Shown: positions 57,503 through 64,000 of the stretch, piece after piece | Layout of the letters: each line of letters opens with the position of its first letter | Position numbering within the stretch: position 1 is the stretch's first letter | Assembly: GCF_963422355.1 (NCBI RefSeq) | Contig: NC_085086.1 | Span: 4,163,545 to 4,227,544, forward strand | Direction: 5' to 3' | Source of the DNA: Corticium candelabrum | Taxonomy: Eukaryota; Porifera; Homoscleromorpha; Homosclerophorida; Plakinidae | Length of the DNA stretch: 64,000 nucleotides | Translations under genes and position numbers: made by a program | Notes under the pieces: generated by a model | What the model saw: only the letters and a program-made list of their open reading frames with translations | The model's database searches: none | What the model was told of the DNA's origin: nothing

Positions 57503-60500
57503 TTAGCTTTGTCTATATCGGAGGGGTAACTGACGATTAACTCGAACTGGATAACGTCGATCAGTTCCACTTGATGTTCCCCTTCCTTCGGCTGTAGCTC
57601 CCTCAGCAAGAGATGGTGTGGCTATTGTAACAGGTTCTTCTGCTTGTTGTGCTTCTCTCACTGGACTAGTAGGTTCTGTTTGTCCTGTCTGTTCAAGTGT
57701 TGGTCGTGGATTAGAAGTAATATCTGTAGTTGTTTTAGTACCCGCCTCATCTGATGTCTCTATGACAGCAGGCACACTCCTTTCATCTCGTCTCCTGATA
57801 TGTTCGATATGAACATATCGGAGGTGATTGTTCACGTCCACCATGTAATTTGTTGGTCCCAAGCGCTGTAGGATGATTCCTGTCAGCCATTTCCCTCGGC
57901 TATCACGACGTGTGTTGAGGACTGCCACTGTGTCTCCTGGGTTAAGATTTCTAACGTATTTTGTTGCTTCTTCGTATCTCTCACTCTGCCTGTCTCGAAT
58001 TTGTCGTTCACTCTCTGGTCTTACTAATGTCAACCGTGTTCTCAGCTCACGTTTCATCAGTAGTTCTGATGGTGTCTTTCCAGTAGTAGTGTTTGGGGTT
58101 GTTCGATATTGCAACAACAGTAACGAAATCTGATGACTAATTGACCGATCTGGTGGCCTCATCTTCAGAGACTTCTTGAGCTCCTGCACGAACCGTTCTG
58201 CCTGCCCATTCGAAGCAGGGTGATACGGAAGTGTCCTTTGATGTCTAATCCTGTTCGCTCTCACGAAGTCTTGAAACTCTCTTGCCACGAATTGATACCC
58301 GTTATCTGAAACTAGCCTTTGAGGGATTCCATGGCAGCTGAATGACCTCCTCAATGCTTCAACTGTCTGAGTCGTAGCGGCATGTATTCCGAGCTCGTGG
58401 ACTTCCGGCCACTTGGTAAATGCATCAATTACCACAAGGTATTGCTTTCCCTTGAACTCTGCAAAATCCACATGAAGGCGAGTCCAGGGCGCATCTGGGT
58501 AAATCCATGAATGTGACATCACATGAGCCGGCTTATTCCGTATACTCTGACATGCTGTGCAAGTCTTCACTACCTCCTCTAGATCTTGGTCTAGTCTTGG
58601 CCACCACACGAAACTCCGTGTTAGAGATTTCATTCGACAGAGGCCAATATGACCTTCGTGAATCTCTTGTAACACTGTGCCTTGAAGCTTGGTTAGAATA
58701 ATTACACGATTCCCCCACAGTATACACCCGTCTTCAATTGTAAGCTCATCCGCTCGTCGTGCATACGGCAGTAACTGTGTACTTACATTAGGCTTCCATC
58801 CACGCAAAGTGTACTCGTAAACTTGTCGTAGTATGGAGTCTCGCTGCAGTTCCTTAGCAATGTCTTGCGCTGTAACAGGTAACTGCTCACAATGATCAAT
58901 AGCATAGATTTTCTCATTAGGATCCACTACGTTGACTGGAATGGGTAGTCTCGAAAGTAGATCAGCTTCTTTGTTGCTCACTCCTGATGTGTATTCGAGG
59001 TTGTATTGATAAGCACTTAGAATTAGTGACCAACGCTGTAGTCGAGCCGCTGCTAGAGTAGGTACTCCCTCTTTCGAACCCAATATCTTCAACAGTGGTC
59101 GATGGTCAGTTACAAGTGTGAATGACCTTCCCACCAAATATTTATGAAATTGTCGCACTCCAAAGATGAGTGCTAACGCTTCTCGTTCCAATTGAGCATA
59201 TCCTCTTTCTGCCGTGGTCAAGGTTCGTGAAGCAAAAGCGATTGATTGCTCACTACCGTCTGACATTACATGTGTGAGACAGGCTCCCACTCCATACGGT
59301 GAAGCATCGCAAGCAAGACGTACCGGTTTCTTCAAGTCATAATGCGTCAAGAAATCAGATTCCAACAAATTCTGTTTGGCTTGCCGGAAAGCCTTTGCTT
59401 GTTTTGCACCCCATTCCCACGATGTGTTCTTCTGCAGCAGACTATACAGTGGTTGTAGCATGGTTGAGAGGTTAGGCAAGAACCTTTCATAATAATTCAA
59501 TAGGCCTAAGAATGCCCTTAGCTCGGTTGTGTTACTTGGCTCTGGAGCTTGTCGTATTGCTGCCAGCTTTTTCTCAGCCGGTCTAAGTCCATGCTCATCC
59601 ACAACATAACCAAGGTACTCAACTCTAGTTTTCTTGAACTCACACTTTTCTCTTTTCAGACGAAGTCCCGCTTGACTCAGTCTTTCCAAGACTTGATGAA
59701 AACGTTCGTCATGTTGTTCTTCGGATTGGCCCACAATCAGAATGTCGTCTAAATAACAGGACACTCCTGGCATTCCCGTAAGAACGTTGTCCATTGCTCG
59801 CTGCCAAATTCCGGGTGCAGTCGAAATACCAAAGGGCATACGTGTGTATGCAAACAGGCCCTTGGCAGTGTTGATAGTCAAATACCTTTGGCTGCTTGCA
59901 TCCACTCGCATCTGCATGTAAGCTTGTTTCATATCCAGACGTGTAAAGAACCGTCCTCCTGCTAACGATGCAAACAAGTCCTGTGCATTTGGCATTGGAT
60001 AATTGTCCATCTCCAGGTAGGGGTTAATTGTTACCTTGTAATCGCCACAAATTCTGATAGAATTATCAGCCTTTCTCACAATGACGATAGGTGCTGCCCA
60101 CTCACTGTTTTCCACTGGCTGTATAATGCCCTCTTCCTGAAGTCGATTAAGCTCCTCCTCTACCTTCTGTTGTAAGGCATAAGGCACTGGGCGTGGCCTA
60201 TGGAACTGTGGCTTGGCATCTGCAGACAAAGTTATCTTGGCTTGATAGCCTTGCAAAGTACCTACTTCCTCTGCAAACAACTGAGGAAACTTCTCAGGTA
60301 CATCAAAAACTCCACTATCAACTTTGAACAGAGAAGCCCAATCAAGCTTGAGGTTTGACAGCCAATCTCGTCCCAAGACTGCTGGCTTATCACTCACATC
60401 TACTACAATCAACCGCTCCATGGATTGTTGCATTCCATACTTGATTGGTACAACAGCTTCTCCCTTCACCTTCAATCGTTCACCACTATATGACTGAAGT

Positions 60501-61522
60501 TGGGCAGTGCTCTTCTTCAGCTGTACGTGGGATAGAACTTCACTATATATCTGGGTTGGTGCAACACTCACTGAAGCTCCAGTGTCCACTTCCATCTCCA
60601 CATTCCTGCCTGCCACCTCTATTGTCACCTTGACCCCGCCTCTACCAGACAAAGAACAAATGAGGCTTACATCTTCTGCATCTACTTGATATGTAGACTG
60701 AGTCTTCGGTTTCCTTTTTGTACGCCAATTGCCCTCCGTGTTATCTTTCGCGTTATCTCGTTGCTTCTTCCGACATGCTTTAGCGATATGGCCCTTCGTC
60801 TTGCAGAACAGACACGTGTAGTTTTTGAATCTACACTTGGTTGGGTCATGACCATGATCATTGCAACGATAACATGCCTTATCCAAAGCACGCAACGATT
60901 CCGATTGGCTGCGGCTGCTTGTGGTCGCTCTCTTGACAGCAAATGTCGTCTCCAATGTCCTGGAATGTCCACTAGCTGCGTGTCGTGTCGACTCCCCACG
61001 GAGGTGTTGTGTCTCCACTCTGGCTGTCTCTGCAGCTTGTGCAATCCGCAGAGCCTTTTCCAGCGTTAGCTCTGCCTCAGCTAAAATCTTCTGCTGTATA
61101 TTCTCGTGTAGCAACCCACAGACTAATTGATCGCGTAGTGCAGTATTGAGCTGCTCACCGAAATCACAATGTTTGGCGAGGCGTCGCAGCTCCGAAACGT
61201 AAACAGCAATATTCTCGCCTTCCCGCTGCATTCGCTTATAAAAGCGAAAACGCTCTGCGATGACGATAATTCTCGGTTCATAGTGGTCTTGCAATAGCTT
61301 GAAGAGCGTATCCAACGATTTGTCTTGAGGAGCCGCCGGTCGTACCAAATTCTTTAGTAACGTGTACGTCGTTGTGCCCATCGATGTCAGAAGAACAGCT
61401 ATCTTCTTGTCGTCGTCCGTGATTTCATTTGCCGTGCAATAGAGCAAAAATCGTTCTTTGTAGTCTTTGACATTATCTACGCCCGCGTTGAACTCGCAGA
61501 GTTTCCCGTGTCGAGCCGCCAT
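57503..61522 (-). CDS. Gag-Pol polyprotein of the gypsy element
   Basis: 1,339 residues in one frame, ATG at 61522 (inside the primer-binding site) to TAA at 57503. Order: gag region with a helical N-terminal part (about residues 1-200). Two CCHC knuckles follow (CYRCNDHGHDPTKC, CLFCKTKGHIAKAC; about 215-250). The aspartic protease has DTGA in MEVDTGASVSVAP (about 312). Reverse transcriptase spans about 430-610 with RLDMKQAYMQM and YLDD. RNase H (about 700-820) has ACDASPYGVGACL and TDHRPL. The integrase has an HHCC zinc finger (about 950-995, H..H..CTAC) and a DDE core (HVDF, SDNGYQF, NGQAERFVQELKK), ending in a C-terminal tail rich in Thr and Glu. No frameshift or premature stop. Clade within Ty3/gypsy not assigned. 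Confidence 0.95.
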   Translation of the reverse strand: MAARHGKLCEFNAGVDNVKDYKERFLLYCTANEITDDDKKIAVLLTSMGTTTYTLLKNLVRPAAPQDKSLDTLFKLLQDHYEPRIIVIAERFRFYKRMQREGENIAVYVSELRRLAKHCDFGEQLNTALRDQLVCGLLHENIQQKILAEAELTLEKALRIAQAAETARVETQHLRGESTRHAASGHSRTLETTFAVKRATTSSRSQSESLRALDKACYRCNDHGHDPTKCRFKNYTCLFCKTKGHIAKACRKKQRDNAKDNTEGNWRTKRKPKTQSTYQVDAEDVSLICSLSGRGGVKVTIEVAGRNVEMEVDTGASVSVAPTQIYSEVLSHVQLKKSTAQLQSYSGERLKVKGEAVVPIKYGMQQSMERLIVVDVSDKPAVLGRDWLSNLKLDWASLFKVDSGVFDVPEKFPQLFAEEVGTLQGYQAKITLSADAKPQFHRPRPVPYALQQKVEEELNRLQEEGIIQPVENSEWAAPIVIVRKADNSIRICGDYKVTINPYLEMDNYPMPNAQDLFASLAGGRFFTRLDMKQAYMQMRVDASSQRYLTINTAKGLFAYTRMPFGISTAPGIWQRAMDNVLTGMPGVSCYLDDILIVGQSEEQHDERFHQVLERLSQAGLRLKREKCEFKKTRVEYLGYVVDEHGLRPAEKKLAAIRQAPEPSNTTELRAFLGLLNYYERFLPNLSTMLQPLYSLLQKNTSWEWGAKQAKAFRQAKQNLLESDFLTHYDLKKPVRLACDASPYGVGACLTHVMSDGSEQSIAFASRTLTTAERGYAQLEREALALIFGVRQFHKYLVGRSFTLVTDHRPLLKILGSKEGVPTLAAARLQRWSLILSAYQYNLEYTSGVSNKEADLLSRLPIPVNVVDPNEKIYAIDHCEQLPVTAQDIAKELQRDSILRQVYEYTLRGWKPNVSTQLLPYARRADELTIEDGCILWGNRVIILTKLQGTVLQEIHEGHIGLCRMKSLTRSFVWWPRLDQDLEEVVKTCTACQSIRNKPAHVMSHSWIYPDAPWTRLHVDFAEFKGKQYLVVIDAFTKWPEVHELGIHAATTQTVEALRRSFSCHGIPQRLVSDNGYQFVAREFQDFVRANRIRHQRTLPYHPASNGQAERFVQELKKSLKMRPPDRSISHQISLLLLQYRTTPNTTTGKTPSELLMKRELRTRLTLVRPESERQIRDRQSERYEEATKYVRNLNPGDTVAVLNTRRDSRGKWLTGIILQRLGPTNYMVDVNNHLRYVHIEHIRRRDERSVPAVIETSDEAGTKTTTDITSNPRPTLEQTGQTEPTSPVREAQQAEEPVTIATPSLAEGATAEGRGTSSGTDRRYPVRVNRQLPLRYRQS

Positions 61523-61533
61523 CCTCGTCGCCA
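61519..61533 (-). other. Primer-binding site (tRNA-Ser type)
   Basis: TGGCGACGAGGATGG on the minus strand is complementary to the 3' end of animal tRNA-Ser(GCU) including CCA, as I remember that tRNA. It is one nucleotide from the LTR edge and includes the ATG of the polyprotein. Confidence 0.75.
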
Positions 61534-61534
61534 G

Positions 61535-61736
61535 TGTATGTATATATATATATATTATAACAGTCGTAAGCTACGTTCCAGATCGGCACAAGCTATCACA
61601 CCCTATCAGTCTATGCTATACTCAGACTCTAACGCAACAGCAATCCAACAAGTGCTAACAGTCACTTATCTAATTATCTAAGTATATGACACCCCAACCT
61701 ACGCATGCTCACCAATCTATGTACCAGTCTACCACA
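61535..61736 (-). repeat. 5' LTR of the gypsy element
   Basis: 202 bp, TG...CA, five bases longer than the 3' LTR because of the TA run. It would carry the element's promoter, but no box can be named. Confidence 0.95.
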
Positions 61737-61741
61737 ACCTT

Positions 61742-62090
61742 GACTCGTTTTCATTGCAAAAATTCAGGACGTCTTGCAGTCGTATAGTCCTCACTTGTGG
61801 AATCTGCTTTGTGCTTTGGTTAGTCGTTCCACTGTCTCGTCTCCTACTTCGGAAGCTACTTCTCGCGTGGGAGCGACTATTGCCAGCTCTTTGATGCTGA
61901 AGTTTAGGGATGCCAAAGCTAGCTGGATGCAACTGCTTACAACTTTAGTTCTTATAGCTAAAGGAACGAAGAAGGAGGCAATTACGACTCTAGACCATCT
62001 GGGAGTTGCCCTTTCCTACCAACAAACGTGGCGACGACTTCAAAGCATGTCAACAGAAGGTGAAGATCGAGTAAGCTATCTTAGAATCCT
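61742..62090 (+). pseudogene. Downstream part of the DUF6589-like gene
   Basis: From about 61774: LQSYSPHLWNLLCALVSRS...ATIASSLMLKFRDAKASWMQLL...IAKGTKKEAITTLDHLGVALSYQQTWRRLQSM. The order (short helical start, ASSLML..R, then GTKKEA...LDHLGVALSYQQTWR) matches, from memory, the N-terminal region of DUF6589 proteins, a transposon-associated group in sponges, corals and fungi. The catalytic part is not visible; the frame becomes noise after about 62090, where a minus-strand exon overlaps. Confidence 0.45.
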
Positions 62091-62435
62091 CGCCTCCAGT
62101 AGAAAGCATATTAGCCACTCTTGCAAAAGTTGTGAATCCTTCGTTGAGAGAATGTCTGTGGGTACCTGCTCTTCTTGTGGCGCATCCTTGTTTCGATTGC
62201 TTCTCCATGCTTCAAATGTTCGCATCGTTCAACTGTTGCAGGCAGTCGTGTTCTTGCAAACCGTACCCTTGCTGTACTCCTGTACTTTGTCCGTACTCGT
62301 CTTTTCAGCAAATCTGCTGTCAAGCTGGCTAGTACTAGTGGTAAGCTTTTTGGAACCAATGCGTCTCATCTTTGTTGGCGGCTGAAAGTCGTCGTTCTGG
62401 TCACTATTACGGTCTTCTTTCTGATCCGACATCAC
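62090..62435 (-). pseudogene. Crypton-like/ZMYM-type N-terminal exon, with nonsense codon
   Basis: The minus-strand frame starts MMSDQKEDRNSDQNDD and reads to SKGTVCKNTTACNS, then a TGA (62229-62231), then in the same frame TMRTFEAWRSNRNKDAP, QVPTDILSTKDSQLLQEW and LICFLLEAR. The pattern (K)NT....W....F..W...RN....VP.D.L......L..WL..F..E.R is that of the N-terminal region of Crypton-derived tyrosine-recombinase proteins (KIAA1958/ZMYM/QRICH1 group). The TGA falls where the family has a Trp, so it looks like TGG to TGA. The recombinase domain itself is not seen. Confidence 0.5.
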
Positions 62436-62653
62436 GCTGGCAAAACACGTGGATACTGTACTGTACTGTACTAATACTTTTGAGCACGTGGCCTTATGGG
62501 GCTGATGTGCACGTCAACAACACTTCACAGCTGTCAAAATGTGGTTGTTTGACATAAAACTCTAGCTGTCATTGCAATACACAACCAATCTAATTCAACT
62601 TGAATAATCTATGAACTCTAATTACAGTAGGATGTTAAACATGCAAGAAATAG

Positions 62654-62736
62654 GTTAACGCATGGTAGGGAGACGATATCCAGTTTATTGACCGAGGTCA
62701 ATAGACTGGATATCGTCTCCCTACCATGCCTTAACT
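62654..62736. repeat. Near-perfect 82-bp palindrome
   Basis: GCATGGTAGGGAGACGATATCCAG..TTATTGACC faces GGTCAATA..CTGGATATCGTCTCCCTACCATGC with only a 2-bp centre (GA). The arms are about 38 bp with very few mismatches. It could form a strong hairpin or cruciform. Origin unknown, probably a miniature inverted-repeat element. Confidence 0.9.
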
Positions 62737-64000
62737 ACTACTTATGTCATGTAATCTGGATTGCTACTCTTTTTCTTCAAAAATTCATAGGTTAATGACT
62801 GTATAATATGTAACATGTACACCCACTTATGAAGTTTTTAGCCGTAGGGTACATTATGTACTTATTGGCCCATCTTTGATTACAAACTGAACTCTAAACT
62901 TCTTGGAAATCAAGCTGGTTAGAGTTGACATAGTCACCAAGAACGTAGAGATGAGAATTATGTTGTATCATAATTAATTAATTAAATTACTTATTTGCTT
63001 ATGTTGATTGGTACATATAGATACTAATGTCTTTTGTTAATTTGGTAGATATAGCATTTTGTTTTCTTGTAGAATTATTATTAAGCACGCTGTGACATCA
63101 ACTGCAACAGCATCATTTGACCATCTAAAAGTGCTATCAAGAGCAGCCATTTTTCTTATGGACGCTGTTAAGAAGACAGAAGAACAACTACCATCTGTTG
63201 TACGTACATCAGCCCATGCACCAAAGCAGCAGAAAGTGATATACATTTGATGTGGCAGTCCATGGTCTCAAGTGGCATTGCAACGGAATCTCAGGGAAGG
63301 CAAACCCATTCTGTGATGAACGATCCTAGAGAAAAAGGGTTTGAAAGGATAGAACAAGGATGGATTAGAGACTTTCTTTGTAGGACAAGTATAGGTCATG
63401 GTATTAGTGTAGAAGTAGTGGAGCCATCAGAAAGTCCACACTTAGACTTTCAAGATGTGGAAGACTGAGCAGCTGGCTTGGAGTGGGATGGTAAATATTG
63501 GAGTATACAGTCTAGCAGTGGAGCAAAAATTGATTGATTGATTGATTAATTAATTAAGGCTCGCATTCCCAGCTACTAAAAGTTTTCATTATTAGCTGTG
63601 GTATTGAGGTTTGAGATTGGGGCTACAGTATTTTGATTTCCCATGCAATGGAGCATGATGCAAGCAGTACTGTACAGCAATGTATAGAAAGACAACATAT
63701 AGGTGAATCTGCATACTGAACTGCCACTATCTAAGGTGATCAGAGAGGCCAAAGAACTTCCACATACTGATTGCTGATTGATTGATGAAGTTCTCATGCA
63801 TGCAGTGCCTACTATGTACATATATACGTGTCCATTGTTTACATAAAAGGACAGTACTTTTCAGACAAGCAGCTGTAGTTTTACGCTGTTAGGCAATCTT
63901 GAGATCGAGTGGACATGCGCAGTACGTATACTCGTACACCAGAGCTATAGCAAATTGATGGTTGTCAATGGTTGCCGTTCAGAGGAGCTATGCTGTACTT
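62737..64000. other. Mostly non-coding to the window end
   Basis: An open plus-strand stretch at 63073-63250 (SFDHLKVLSRAAIFLMDAVKKTEEQLP...) has coding-like composition but no recognised domain. A following frame to 63468 is also unknown. ATTG repeats lie at about 63528-63558. No RNA gene or other structure is recognised. Confidence 0.35.

Larger units (their letters stand above)
57295..61736 (-). mobile_element. Complete Ty3/gypsy LTR retrotransposon, 4.44 kb, target duplication ACCTT
   Basis: LTRs at 57295-57491 (197 bp) and 61535-61736 (202 bp) are TG...CA and identical apart from the length of a TA run. The 5-bp duplication ACCTT flanks the element (57290-57294, 61737-61741). The primer-binding site is one base inside the 5' LTR, at 61519-61533, complementary to the 3' end of tRNA-Ser(GCU). 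The polypurine tract is at about 57492-57504. One uninterrupted gag-pol frame lies between. All parts needed for movement appear present, which implies a very recent insertion. Confidence 0.95.

Noticed and set aside
60682..61069. 127-codon plus-strand and 120-codon minus-strand frames within the gypsy element
   Set aside because: Shadows of the gag-pol frame, which has unambiguous domains.
61774..62385. Full 203-codon plus-strand frame taken as one protein
   Set aside because: Only the first part (to about 62090) has DUF6589-like features. The rest is better explained by the Crypton-like exon on the minus strand.

Overview
The window looks like metazoan genomic DNA from a marine invertebrate, most plausibly a sponge or another early-branching animal. 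This is an inference from small introns, phase-1 sushi exons, F-type-lectin-like folds, and the mix of transposons present; no diagnostic rRNA or mitochondrial sequence is here. Most of the 64 kb is transposon-derived or non-coding. Two related multi-exon secreted-protein genes are the main host genes.

Layout. About 4.1-10.9 kb (+) holds a decayed multi-exon gene that joins a Ulp1/C48-like cysteine protease to a FAR1/MULE-type transposase with a SWIM zinc finger. Its long intron is filled with small inverted-repeat elements. 15.0-23.8 kb (+) holds an apparently intact gene of 21 exons. It encodes a signal peptide, two F-type-lectin/discoidin-like domains, 13 sushi (CCP) domains, a Kazal/follistatin-type domain, two Kunitz domains and an NTR domain, about 1,460 residues in all. 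A 520-bp exon pair within it is tandemly duplicated. 25.66-29.96 kb is a 4.3-kb fold-back element whose inverted arms are about 1.23 kb. It carries a minus-strand gene ending in a RING-like cysteine cluster. 30.7-33.1 kb (+) is a decayed non-LTR retrotransposon with a recognisable YLDD box. 33.60-37.74 kb is a Kolobok-type DNA transposon with TTAA target duplications, a THAP domain, a DDE-type transposase relic and an opposite-strand ORF resembling the cysteine-rich C-terminal domain of P2X7. A 766-bp fold-back element is nested inside it. 43.2-50.9 kb (-) is a shorter paralogue of the 15-24 kb gene, facing it and broken by several frameshifts. 57.29-61.74 kb (-) is a complete Ty3/gypsy LTR retrotransposon with identical LTRs outside a TA run. 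It has split a DUF6589-like gene. 62.1-62.4 kb (-) is a broken Crypton-like exon.

How it fits together. The sushi/lectin/protease-inhibitor genes form a convergent pair, one apparently working and one decayed, separated by about 19 kb of nested mobile elements. The Kazal-Kunitz-Kunitz-NTR end of the encoded protein matches the C-terminal order of vertebrate WFIKKN proteins. The front half instead looks like a lectin/complement-type recognition module, so an extracellular recognition and protease- or growth-factor-binding role is plausible but inferred. Simple repeats ((GT)n, (CA)n, (TA)n, (GACA)n) and short TIR elements fill most remaining space. I saw no CRISPR array, rRNA or convincing tRNA gene.
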